Shown: piece by piece, positions 58,001-64,000 of the stretch
How the letters are laid out: every line of letters begins with the position of its first letter
Numbering within the stretch: the stretch's first letter is position 1
From: Pegoplata infirma
Taxonomy: Eukaryota > Arthropoda > Insecta > Diptera > Anthomyiidae
Length of the DNA: 64,000 nt
Reading direction: 5' to 3'
Assembly (NCBI GenBank): GCA_963921195.1
Contig: OY992536.1
Span: forward strand, 327,873,038-327,937,037
Position numbers and translations under genes: made by a program
Notes under the pieces: generated by a model
Told to the model about the DNA's origin: nothing
Database searches by the model: none
What the model saw: only the letters and a program-made list of their open reading frames with translations

Positions 58001-58192
58001 AAGTGCCGTGATTGTTCTGTTCAGGCTTGTATAAATACATTTTTAGAGTTCATTGTGTATAATGTAGTTTATTTTTTTTTTTTTTTTTTGCAGCAAAAAG
58101 AAGTTGAATTTGATTTTGGCTATCAATTGGAATTTATCGCTGCTGACTCGGTTGACAATGAGCGTGGAACCAAGCGTATGAAACATGAATGA
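36489..58192 (+). CDS. Rfx: Rfx, RFX-family transcription factor (nine coding exons)
   Basis: Coding segments: 36489-37062, 46805-46889, 50017-50227, 51150-51335, 51600-52061, 52327-52626, 52699-53013, 56507-56875, 58094-58192. All introns start GT and end AG, and the phases join without a stop to give 866 codons. Order of domains: His/Gln-rich N-terminus (1-190), Ser/Thr-rich linker (191-352), RFX winged-helix DNA-binding domain (about 353-430), the B and C regions, the dimerisation domain (about 740-830), and a short acidic/basic tail. RFX proteins bind X-box motifs as dimers; the insect gene is known to control ciliary genes in sensory neurons. It acts in the nucleus. Introns total about 19 kb, much of it transposable elements. 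The DNA-binding and dimerisation parts are certain; the N-terminal exon is likely, and upstream non-coding exons may exist. Confidence 0.93.
37988..38520. mobile_element. hAT-type MITE with TTCGGCCGAAACCG repeats
   Basis: Ends TAGAGTCCGACCGAA and TTCGGTCGGACTCTA, with a perfect 8-bp taaaataa on each side (37980-37987, 38521-38528). Subterminal TTCGGCCGAAACC palindromes are GC-rich against an AT-rich core. No transposase. Confidence 0.9.
38838..38990. repeat. Copy of the dispersed repeat seen at 7.0-7.2 kb
   Basis: Shares GACCAAAATTCATGTC and AAATCCGGCTCAA with 7139-7190, and ends with the GATTTTAGTCACAGATGCTG module of the 8.6-9.0 kb repeat, linking the two as parts of one family. The following 39000-39780 is AT-rich with overlapping minus-strand frames (146 and 61 residues) that I do not recognise. 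Confidence 0.5.
39785..40500. repeat. GATCAGCATTTTTGGACC repeat cluster
   Basis: Alternating direct and inverted modules containing GCTGATCAGCAT, GGACCAAAATCGC and AGATAACACACTTAACAT, matching 8575-9060. The inner 40080-40310 is almost pure A/T. Structure suggests local duplication and inversion within one family. Confidence 0.6.
40978..41982. mobile_element. TIR element CACAGTGGCCGAAA with 5-bp duplication
   Basis: Perfect termini CACAGTGGCCGAAA and TTTCGGCCACAGTG extend imperfectly to about 38 bp; caatg flanks both sides (40973-40977, 41983-41987). It carries the 65-residue frame at 41392, which has no recognisable domain. It is nested in the 40794-44689 hAT-type element. Confidence 0.8.
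42226..42272. mobile_element. Mariner-like remnant, TIRs nearly abutting
   Basis: CGAGGGCAGATCAATAATTG and the mirrored ACACCCTCG are only about 20 bases apart, between TA dinucleotides. The terminus resembles mariner-type TIRs. Almost the entire interior is gone. Confidence 0.5.
42516..44499. mobile_element. hAT-type element nested in another hAT-type element
   Basis: Ends CAATGTTGGCAATCGA and, mirrored, TCGATTGCCAACCTTG-like sequence, with gttttttg duplicated perfectly (42508-42515, 44500-44507). Subterminal regions are crowded with GATACCGGTATCC and GGTACGTACCGG palindromes. It contains a third element (43422-44015). Non-coding. Confidence 0.8.
43422..44015. mobile_element. AACAAGGA..GTCTCCCTGGTG palindromic MITE, copy 1
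   Basis: Inverted ends: AACAAGGAGAGTCTCCCTGG and CCCAGGGAGACCTTCCTTGT, followed inward by CGATCTTCATGA-like sequence. The interior matches the reverse complement of copy 3 (62992-63590), for example CCAACATGCACAACTTTTCG-type sequence. It is the third level of nesting in this hAT block. Confidence 0.75.
44698..45230. other. AT-rich intron sequence, nothing recognised
   Basis: No inverted repeat or reading frame worth reporting. Confidence 0.35.
45231..45600. mobile_element. AACAAGGA palindromic MITE, partial copy 2
   Basis: Matches the right part of copy 3 (GCAAAGAAATTTAGTCATGT, then GGAAAACCTATCC and ATTTCATGATGATCGGAGGG). The left terminus is missing and the right TIR is damaged. Confidence 0.65.
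45840..46320. repeat. Fragments of hairpin motif and GTGTGTTCC element
   Basis: 45845-45885 is an inverted copy of the TTCGGC/GCCGAA hairpin motif; 46137-46235 matches the left end of the element at 59642 (GTGTGTTCCACAACATTCC, then GGTAAAATGAAAGAAAA). Both are incomplete. Confidence 0.55.
46805..46889 (+). CDS. Rfx: Rfx exon 2
   Basis: 85 bases between TTTCAG and GTAAGT. Completes a Val codon with exon 1 and encodes SSQDVGQNYQVQYVDTELYH and eight more residues. The VQYV(D/E) motif occurs in the N-terminal region of RFX1-3 proteins. Leaves two bases (AT) that form an ATG with exon 3. Confidence 0.85.
47219..47986. mobile_element. Inner palindromic element A
   Basis: TGTACATTAGACTGGGTCGA at the left is mirrored by TCGACACAGTCTAATGTACA at the right; the arms (to about 47345 and from 47875) include AAGGATCGATTGTCC. 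The middle has two diverged copies of AATTTTGACCAAAATGGCC-type sequence in mirrored order, so nearly the whole 770 bp can fold back. Confidence 0.75.
47989..48535. mobile_element. Inner palindromic element B
   Basis: CATTCTTATATAGTTTTGTA with GGGCTATCGATTAAATTT is mirrored at 48488-48535. The centre at about 48190-48310 is a further inverted repeat (AATTTGCTTGTATTTTCTTG-type arms). Abuts element A directly. Confidence 0.7.
48995..49695. repeat. Diverged 35-bp satellite in Rfx intron 2
   Basis: About 14 degenerate units of the form TCTCAGAATCTGA plus ACTTTTTCTATACGAAAAATG, the same satellite as in N1a and N2 but with TATACG/GATATG linkers. No TCGAGGTAA-family ends are visible nearby. The array is split by a 196-bp MITE (49456-49651). 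Confidence 0.8.
49456..49651. mobile_element. 196-bp hAT-type MITE inside the satellite
   Basis: Ends CATAGAGAAACATAGAGGCG and CGCCTCTATGTTTCTCTATG are flanked by a perfect 8-bp ctttttct (49448-49455, 49652-49659). A central pair of TACATGT..ACAAGT repeats adds further fold-back. Confidence 0.85.
49795..49905. repeat. GGGATTTCGGGAT cluster, probable transposon end
   Basis: Dense AATCCCGA/TCGGGATT motifs in AT-rich intron; a matching cluster lies at 61105-61190. GC-rich subterminal repeats of this sort mark hAT-type ends elsewhere in the window, but no duplication is visible here. Confidence 0.45.
50017..50227 (+). CDS. Rfx: Rfx exon 3
   Basis: 211 bases between TTTTAG and GTAAGT. Starts with the last base of an ATG codon, then AYPFCPIGDYQANGQSYYST and a Ser/Thr-rich stretch ending SRDSPPSLT. 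Ends in phase 0. This region is the poorly conserved transactivation part of RFX proteins. Confidence 0.88.
50355..51068. mobile_element. hAT-type MITE with TTCCCGGTATTCCCGG repeats
   Basis: Ends TAGTGCC and GGCACTA, flanked by ctacggaa and ctacggac (50347-50354, 51069-51076; 7/8). Subterminal CCCGGGAATACCGG palindromes are dense at both ends. The middle holds a poly-C tract and the GGAGGGTAT hairpin motif. It ends only 81 bp before Rfx exon 4. Confidence 0.8.
51150..51335 (+). CDS. Rfx: Rfx exon 4
   Basis: 186 bases in phase 0 between TTGTAG and GTATGT. Encodes EVSFIQESHSTSQTPTSTTT, a GSASGGGGD glycine patch and a short His/Asp run, ending NKIASAT just before the DNA-binding domain. Low-complexity linker. 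Confidence 0.85.
51600..52061 (+). CDS. Rfx: Rfx exon 5 (RFX DNA-binding domain)
   Basis: 462 bases, phase 0. Begins IKWLSRNYETAEGVSLPRST and continues through the family-defining winged helix: NAASFGKLIRSVFSGL, RTRRLGTRGNSKYHYYGI. These 75-80 residues are close to identical to the RFX1-3 DNA-binding domain, which contacts the X-box. The rest of the exon is a Ser/Asn-rich linker specific to this group. The donor GTGAGT at 52062 follows GQ. Confidence 0.97.
52062..52326 (+). other. Rfx intron 5
   Basis: 265 bases, GTGAGT to ATATAG with a weak pyrimidine tract. The alternative acceptor at 52290 would bring in a stop (TAG at 52324) in frame, which supports the acceptor at 52326. Confidence 0.8.
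52327..52626 (+). CDS. Rfx: Rfx exon 6 (B region)
   Basis: 300 bases, phase 0. FIGDGAGAIPTFPPIDLD leads into the conserved SMYREHCENFLDAVLNLEFN and FLWRDFWRE segments of the RFX B region, involved in dimer interface extension. Donor GTAAAT at 52627. Confidence 0.95.
52699..53013 (+). CDS. Rfx: Rfx exon 7 (C region and start of dimerisation part)
   Basis: 315 bases, phase 0. Encodes DVIIPDVLRSIPNSLTQAVR, then SAVSAFCQTLRRYTSLNHLA and QAARAVLQNSGQISQMLNDL, all strongly conserved in RFX1-3. Acceptor TTGCAG, donor GTATGT. Confidence 0.96.
53081..53632. mobile_element. 552-bp TA-flanked MITE in Rfx intron 7
   Basis: Ends CACTCAAAAAAAAAACTGGT and, mirrored, TTTTTTTTGAGTG with TA on each side (53079-53080, 53633-53634). 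Interior of TGGTAAAA/TTTTACGAG motifs, related to the interrupted copy at 28039-29287. Confidence 0.85.
53738..55315 (-). repeat. Unassigned GC-richer repeat with minisatellite, possible solo LTR
   Basis: Read on the minus strand it begins TGTTGTAACGTAGC and ends GCCACGACA, with TATATAAG and AATAAAGAA in an order seen in LTRs. No target duplication or internal retroviral sequence is visible, so the identity is only suspected. Repeated AGGGTGG and GATAATCAGG motifs flank a 30-bp minisatellite. Confidence 0.35.
54262..54773. repeat. 30-bp minisatellite, 17 units
   Basis: Unit AGCTGTCAGCCGAAGCCGCA plus GGAGTAGTAA, almost identical across 17 copies and far more GC-rich than its surroundings. Variants at two positions repeat every six units (180 bp), so blocks of six were duplicated. 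Because 30 is divisible by three, it leaves long open frames on both strands (SKAVSRSRRS repeats; LLLRLRLTAL repeats), which I treat as by-products. Confidence 0.95.
55316..56100. repeat. CAGTTGTTTTT-rich MITE-like region
   Basis: Repeated AGTTGTTTT and AAAACAACT motifs in mirrored order. The module CAGTTGTTTTTGTATGAAAA recurs at 58470-58500 downstream of the gene. Ends are not clear. Confidence 0.5.
56507..56875 (+). CDS. Rfx: Rfx exon 8 (dimerisation domain)
   Basis: 369 bases, phase 0, TTATAG to GTAAGA. Contains EQAAWVCQCEP, then KAARQFLLKWSFYSSMIIRD, LTLRSASSFGSFHLIRLLYD and EYIFYLVEHKIAEAH, the RFX dimerisation domain. Very high conservation makes this one of the most certain exons. Confidence 0.97.
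57000..57970. mobile_element. Remnant of the TTCCCGG hAT-type MITE family
   Basis: Clusters of ACCGGTATTCCCGG at 57015-57150 and 57880-57975 bracket AT-rich sequence, as in the 50355-51068 element. The GCCGAATT hairpin motif and the ATGGGGTCCCAGA repeat are inside. No clean 8-bp duplication was found. Confidence 0.6.
58094..58192 (+). CDS. Rfx: Rfx last coding exon
   Basis: 99 bases after a T-rich tract and GCAG, phase 0. Encodes QKEVEFDFGYQLEFIAADSV and a basic end (GTKRMKHE) before TGA at 58190. Phase and the acceptor fit; the acidic-then-basic tail resembles that of RFX1-3 after the dimerisation domain. Confidence 0.88.
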   Translation, partial: QKEVEFDFGYQLEFIAADSVDNERGTKRMKHE

Positions 58193-58884
58193 GTAATGTT
58201 ACAGCCAAAATTTGTTAGAATCGGCCAATTGAAATAGTTTAATTTTCGTTGTACATAATTATTTTTGATTGTTTACTAGAACGCTTTCTTTTACGCTGTC
58301 GTTAGAAAAATCATTATCCGAAATGTGCTTTTTGAAAATTCAGATTACGCTGTCGCCGGAAAAACATTCTGCAAAAATTACTTTTTAAAAAATTCCGATT
58401 CTACAACTTAGAAAATTATTGCAGTTACTACATGATGGTCATTTCTGTAGTAAGTAGTAGTTGTTGTTTCAGTTGTTTTTGTATGAAAAATCTCAAACAA
58501 CTATTTTTTGCAGTCGTTTTAAAAAATAATTATAAATATTCGAAAAGTGAATTTGAGAACGCAATGAAAAAGAGCACAACATAAATCAGTGCAATGATAG
58601 CTTTCAAAATCTCTTGTTTGCAAGTGATGCCGTTCAAAAGTTACGACCAAAAGCGACCTTATGCATTAAAGGGTTAATACAGTGGTGGTCACACACACTA
58701 TAGCATTGATGCCTGTGTCGACGTCGCACAAATATCATTTTTTTTGCCTATGCCCATGGGAATTGGAAGTCTCTCTGAATTGAACGAATATTTTCATCAT
58801 TAACTCAAATGATGATATAAGATTGGACCTGACATAATCGAAATGTATTAAAATAAGCGCAATTATATCTGTACTATTATAAAA

Positions 58885-58890
58885 AATAAA
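58885..58890 (+). terminator. Candidate Rfx polyadenylation signal AATAAA
   Basis: A canonical AATAAA found about 690 bases after the stop, in an AT-rich 3' flank. In such AT-rich sequence a chance match is quite possible. Confidence 0.3.
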
Positions 58891-58892
58891 AA

Positions 58893-59510
58893 ACAAATTG
58901 TATTATAAAGAATGCCATAAGTAAATAGTATTAAGCCGTCCAAAAACATACCAAAAACTAAAATAGAAATCTTTTGGAAAGTTTTCAGATATATATATAT
59001 TTAAGTACATACATTAGTGTTTATAAAATGTATTTAGAATGTGCACTCTACTTTTTTTTTACAAACCCAAGTGATCTACAATAAATTGTGCTCATACAAA
59101 CGCAAGTGCGGCAGCCTAAGGGGATCACCGGTAAAAAGTCCAATTTTAAATCTTTTTTCAAATTTTTTGACAAATATAATAGATAAGACCTTGCCGAAAC
59201 TAGTTCCGTTTTGCTTTTTGATATATTCCATTTATTGGTACGATGGCAAGCTGTCAAAGTCAAAATTTTGTTTCCAAAGTTTTTTTTATATTAAAAAGTG
59301 GTACTAATTTCAGCCAGTGTTAAGCGGGTTTAACCACTTAGGTCATAGTAATAAATATGCAAAAAAAAATCTGGTAAAAAAAGATGCTGGTAACATACAC
59401 ACGAGATCATTTTTTAATAAAAAATAAGAAAAACTTAATGTTTCAAGGGCCATATATTTTGAACGCAGTGGAATGAGACCATAAAACCGGGTGCATATGA
59501 AAGCTTATAA
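58893..59510. other. 3' flank, nothing recognised
   Basis: AT-rich sequence; overlapping small frames on both strands at 59041-59307 have no recognisable domain. Confidence 0.35.
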
Positions 59511-60636
59511 TATCTAGATTACGAATTTTATATGGCCGCCGTGCCCTGGCGTGCCCTGTAGAACAAAATTTTTCGATTTTCAACTTTGCTCAAACATATT
59601 TTTTTTAATTGTAGAATTTAAATGGATTTGTGTACACAATAGGTGTGTTCCAGAACTTTCCGGGTAAAGTTCGGTAAAATGAGAGAAAATCAAAAAACCT
59701 CTCACGATACCACAAAAATGCACAAAAGTACGGGAACGCTAAAAACCACATTTCAAGCCCAAAATAATAGAAAATGTAAACAAACCAATGACGCAAAAAT
59801 ATTTTCGTAAGAAAATTACTTTAAACAAGAAAACAAATTGTAAAAGTTTATTTTAATAACAAATTATCTTTTTTTGTATTGAAAAAACACATTTCCTTGG
59901 TTTAGTTCTTTATTTTATTTAAATTTCCAATTTAGCTTCACAAAAAAATCAGCTGTTTTTTTAACATCTGACTGTTACCAATTTACCCGAAAAAAAAGTG
60001 CGGGTAAGTTCGGTAAAATGAGAACGTAATTTATTCTCTCAAAAACTCTCCCATTTACCCAATTTTTGCGTACGGGAACGCTTTTCGGGCTGGTTTGGGT
60101 ACCCGCGGGCACCCGCGGTAACGTTCTGGAACACACTTAATATAAAATGTAAACAAACCAATAACGCTAAAATATTTTCGTAAGAAAAATTACTTTAAAC
60201 AAGAAAACAAATTGTAAAAGTTTATTTTAATGGCAAATTATCTTTTTTTGTATTGAAATAACACATTTCCTTGGTTTAGTTCTTTATTTTATTTAAATTT
60301 CCAATTTAGCTTTACAAAAAAAATCAGCTGTTTTTTCAACATCTGACTGTTACCAATTTACCCGAAAAAAAAGTGCGGGTAAGTTCGGTAAAATGAGAAA
60401 GTAATTTATTCTCTCAAAAACTCTCTCATTTACCCAATTTTTGCGTACGGGAACGCTTTTCGGGCTGGTTTGGGTACCCGCGGGCACCCGCGGTAACGTT
60501 CTGGAACACACCTACTATCTAGATTACGAATTTTGTATGGCCGCCGTGCCCTATAGAACAAAATTTTTCGATTTTCAACTTTGCTCGAACATATTTTTTT
60601 TAATTGTAGAATGTAAATGGATTTGTTTACACAATA
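59511..60636. repeat. 125-bp tandem dimer split by a GTGTGTTCC element
   Basis: The 125-bp sequence starting TATCTAGATTACGAATTTT occurs at 59511-59640 and 60516-60636. Between them lies a TIR element (59642-60512) flanked by TA, so the element appears to have inserted at the junction of an existing tandem dimer. Confidence 0.75.
59642..60512. mobile_element. GTGTGTTCCAGAAC element with internal duplication
   Basis: Ends GGTGTGTTCCAGAAC and GTTCTGGAACACACC, with GGTAAAATGAGA motifs and a GC-rich GGTACCCGCGGGCACCCG segment near the right. The right 365 bp, including the right TIR, is present twice (59772-60139 and 60148-60511) in direct order. The left part occurs once. A left-end fragment is at 46137. 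Confidence 0.8.
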
Positions 60637-61104
60637 AAATATAAATAATTGGTTTATATGTAAAAAAAACGTTAATAAAATATTATCTTTGCATTAGACT
60701 ATCTTTTTACACTTAAAAAAAATAGTTTTAAAAAAATTTGCAAAAAAAATATTCGCCCTACTAAAAGGTATTTTTTTCATGTTTAAAATACATATTTGCT
60801 GATTCCCTTTCAACCCTCAGTATAACTTTAGCGGTTGATTATGCGAATTTGGAATTCAGCGATTTGCGAAAATTATTTTTTTTTTTTTTCAATTTTTTCA
60901 ATTTTGATATAAATTAGTAATCCGCGTTTTTTTTTCGCGATTTACGAAAAATATTTGCACTACGCAAGAATATTTGTCACGTTTCTGATATCTATGTATA
61001 AGTGATCCTCTTTTCAACCATGTGCAGAACTTATATAAAAACTTGGCAGTTGAGTATGCGAATTCGGGTTTTTTGCGTTTCGCAAAAAATATATTTGCAC
61101 GTTT

Positions 61105-61190
61105 CTGATTAGGGATGCCAAACGGGAAATCCCGATCCCGAAAATTCCGGGATTTTCGGGATTTATAAAATCCCGAATCCCGGGATTTTT
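61105..61190. repeat. GGGATTTCGGGAT cluster
   Basis: GATGCCAAACGGGAAATCCC followed by repeated TCCCGAA motifs; probably the left end of a hAT-type MITE related to 49795-49905. The right end is not identified. Confidence 0.5.
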
Positions 61191-61302
61191 TTAAAAATTT
61201 AATTTTTTAACTAAAAACAAATCTCATTTGGATGAATTGAAATATTACTAATCAAAATCAAGCTAAAAATGTTCCTAGCGGTTTTGCAAAGTGGTATCTT
61301 TA

Positions 61303-61802
61303 CACACAAAAAATTATTGGCTTAAAAATTTCAATTAAATCTATTGATTAACAAAATTGAAATGAGTCAATTATTGTTTTGATCAACATTTTTGTTATTT
61401 TCTTTAACTATCAAATTACAAATTTTCAACATACCAGATTTTTTTTCGCTTCAATTTATTTGAATACATTAATTCAAAAATATACTTTATACTAGGATTT
61501 TACTTTTTTTTATTGTCGGCAACATATTGAAAAACAAAAAATATGAATTTCTTCATAATTTTTCCATAAGCTTGAAATTCATTTGTTAAATCAATCAATA
61601 TTTTAATTGACTTTAAATAAAAAATTGATTAAATTTTTGATCAAAATCGAAAAAGTGATTAATTGAAAAAAAAAAAAAATCAATTAATCACCTACAATTT
61701 GATGATTGATATAACAATTTTCATTATCGGAGGAGTTTCAATTAAAAAATTAATTGAATCCGCGTTTTTGTTGATTGACTTTCGTTTTCAATTCTTTCTG
61801 TG
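61303..61802. mobile_element. 500-bp TA-flanked MITE
   Basis: Ends CACACAAAAAATTATTGG and, mirrored, CAATTCTTTCTGTG with TA on each side (61301-61302, 61803-61804). The interior is rich in CAATTAAAT/ATTTAATTG. A short related piece splits the reverse-transcriptase fossil near 32117-32215. Confidence 0.75.
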
Positions 61803-61959
61803 TAGCAAAAAAAATATAAAATAATACTATTGATAAGCGTAAAAGTGTAATGAAATCTGCAAAATAAAATTATTTGTAGAACATTTTAACCCTTTTAACG
61901 CACGCTTAAGTGGTGTTCTATGGGGATATTTTATAAAAATGACTAAAATTACCTCTTAA

Positions 61960-62097
61960 GGTACCTACAGACGACGCAATATTATGTACAATATTTTTCC
62001 CACAAATGGCATACATAAATGTACTAAGTATATAAAATATTGGACTGTATAAAAATTCATGCAGAGTGTACTTAATATTGCGTCGTCTGTAGGTACC
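61960..62097. mobile_element. 138-bp MITE with TTAA on both sides, copy 2
   Basis: Ends GGTACCTACAGACGACGCAA and its mirror, flanked by TTAA at 61956-61959 and 62098-62101. TTAA duplication is the mark of piggyBac-type insertion. Copy 1 is at 14371-14500. Confidence 0.75.
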
Positions 62098-62101
62098 TTA
62101 A

Positions 62102-62990
62102 AATGGCAGATAGAGGGTTAAGCTGTGTTTATATCATACCACTGAGTATTAAGACCTGTCAAAAAAATCGTGTGTAATATGATTTTGTTGACAGTCCAAT
62201 AAGACTCTTGATTTTATGAAATATTTCAAAAAATGGCTGTGTGATATTAGATTTGCATACACAAACAGCTGTTTTTAAAAATGTCTTTTGATTTTGTTTA
62301 TGATTTTTAGGCAGTATTAAGACTTTGGTAATATTTTATTTTCTTAAAATCCAAAGACTCGGTGGGATTATATAAACACACCTTTAATATGTTTTAGGAA
62401 AAGAACAGCCATCAATATTTACCGAAGACTTGTACTAATATTATCAAGGTGATCAGCAGTTTTAATAGATTTTATTTCTTATTCCAAACTTGAAAACAAC
62501 TTAAAAACTTTAGTAGGCCATAAAAAAGAACTCGAAATAAGTTTTTAAACATCTTTTGGGGATTTGGTCTACTTATGGCATACTTTAATTTTTTTTTTTT
62601 TGTCTAAACATACTAAATTGTGTTGCACAGTGTTATATTTTGTTTCTTTCAACTATTTTATGTAAATATTTACATAAAAATATGACAAATAAAAATATTT
62701 AAACTTATTTAAAAACTTAGCGGTTGAGCATGCGAACTCAATTTTTTGGCGATTTGCACTACGCAAATACGTTTTTTCACATTTCTGATATCTAGAAGTA
62801 ATCCTCTTTTCAACCATGTGCATAATTTGTATTAAAACTTAGCGGCTTAGTTGATGCCGCAAAATGTACTAGGACCACCCCACTGTGCAATGCATTGTAG
62901 AGCACTTGCGTTATAATTATGTTTTATTTTACATGTGCTACTCAGACTGGGGATAGCATCGAAGACTCTGAATACTGTTTTTATATTGCA
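62102..62990. other. AT-rich sequence with short duplicated motifs
   Basis: TAAAAACTTAGCGGTTGAG-like sequence near 62708 resembles 61036-61070, a minor dispersed repeat. No gene recognised. Confidence 0.35.
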
Positions 62991-62991
62991 C

Positions 62992-63590
62992 TAACAAGGA
63001 AAGTCTCCCTAGTGTCACCCGTGGATCTTTATGGAATTGGTTTTATTTTGTAGATCAGAAAAAATAAAGGGAACGTATTTTTTTTTAGCGGCCCAAATTA
63101 ATATTTAGGGGGTAAAAAGGAGGGGGAAGACAAGGCCATTTTTCAGTTTTTTTCGTTTATCTCCTATATTATGCAAAGAAACCTAGTCATGTTACATACC
63201 AACTGAAAGGTCTTTGGAAAACCTATCTACGTGTGCTAAGAACGTGTCCAAACATGCACAACTTTTCGTCATATTGAGTAAAATACCAAAATTTTAGGAC
63301 ATTTTTGTTAATAAGTCGAAAAATATTAACTTCTTTGGCCCGTTGATAGCACCACGAGATTTAATACCTTTAATTTGATACCACACATGCCTATATTAAT
63401 TTTGTTTAAATAGGCGTAAATCGTAAAAAACTGAAAAAGGATAATTTCCCCCCATATAAATCTACCCCCCCCCCCCTAAAAATGAGTTTGGGTCGCTAAA
63501 AAAAATACGTGTCGAATTAATTTTCGTTCTTAACAACATATCCAAATTTCATGAAGATCGGAGGGTGACACCAGGGAGACTTCCTTTGTA
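62992..63590. mobile_element. AACAAGGA palindromic MITE, copy 3
   Basis: Inverted ends TAACAAGGAAAGTCTCCCTA and AGGGAGACTTCCTTTGTA, each followed inward by a GATCTT(T/C)ATG segment. The interior is the reverse complement of copy 1 (43422-44015). A poly-C tract is at 63466-63476. This is the fullest copy of the family in the window. Confidence 0.75.
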
Positions 63591-64000
63591 AGCAAAACGA
63601 TTTTGTATCTTGAATGGGACAAAAATAATATGTACCAATAGTGATAAAAACTCCCAAAGGGTTTTGAAAGCTTAGCTCGAGTTCTTTTTTAATGGTTTAC
63701 TGAAGTTTTTTAAATGCATTTGGAATAAGTCAAAAAAATCATGAACTCTACTTCTTAATAAAATAATGTTAATAGATGGCAGCAGCAAAATTTGATTATG
63801 GTTCTTTTCTTAGAACATATTAACCTTCTATTTCCAATTTTTAGGGCCATTTCAGGCCATTTTCAAATACATATCCTTATAGAACACCACTAAAACATGC
63901 GTTTAAAAGGGGTTGTAAAAGGTCAAAAAAATTTAGATTTCACCAGTCTCGGAATAGGTGGTATCGGATCGAGAGACACACTTTTCCTGCAGGGATTCTT

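Overview
The window is AT-rich, intron-bearing, transposon-dense animal DNA. One host gene is recognisable: Rfx, the insect member of the RFX winged-helix transcription factors (RFX1/2/3 group), on the + strand from about 36.5 to 58.2 kb. Its exon structure, the fly-like repeats and the jockey/I/LOA-type retrotransposon point to a dipteran, probably a higher fly with a large repeat-rich genome. That taxon call is inference; nothing here names the species.

Layout. 1-11.2 kb: no gene; a series of terminal-inverted-repeat (TIR) elements, including hAT-type elements with 8-bp target duplications and a 21-bp palindromic satellite carried inside a TIR element (2.9-5.1 kb). 11.2-26.2 kb: one small TA-flanked element (related, inverted, to the intact 889-bp copy at 7.4-8.3 kb) swollen to 15 kb by nested insertions. 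Two of the inserts belong to one TIR family, lie in opposite orientation, and each carries a kilobase-scale array of the same 35-bp satellite. One of them also holds an apparently intact 5.2-kb non-LTR retrotransposon with two ORFs and a perfect 12-bp target duplication. 26.2-29.3 kb: three copies of a 710-714-bp element (CCCAGTTGG ends) that carries a tRNA-like pol III module; one copy sits inside a TA-flanked MITE. 29.3-34.9 kb: foldback elements, a broken reverse-transcriptase fossil and another hAT-type element. 35.0-36.5 kb: probable 5' region of Rfx. 36.5-58.2 kb: nine Rfx coding exons whose reading phases join exactly to give about 866 codons; the introns hold hAT elements nested in hAT elements, long palindromes, a diverged stretch of the 35-bp satellite and a GC-rich 30-bp minisatellite. 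58.2-64 kb: 3' flank with more MITEs.

How it fits together. Apart from Rfx and the retrotransposon, the ORFs I examined look like chance frames inside repeats. The most unusual pattern is that several non-autonomous DNA-transposon families carry extra cargo: arrays of doubly palindromic satellites in two families, and tRNA-like pol III modules in two others. Insertion order can be read directly from interrupted elements and target duplications.
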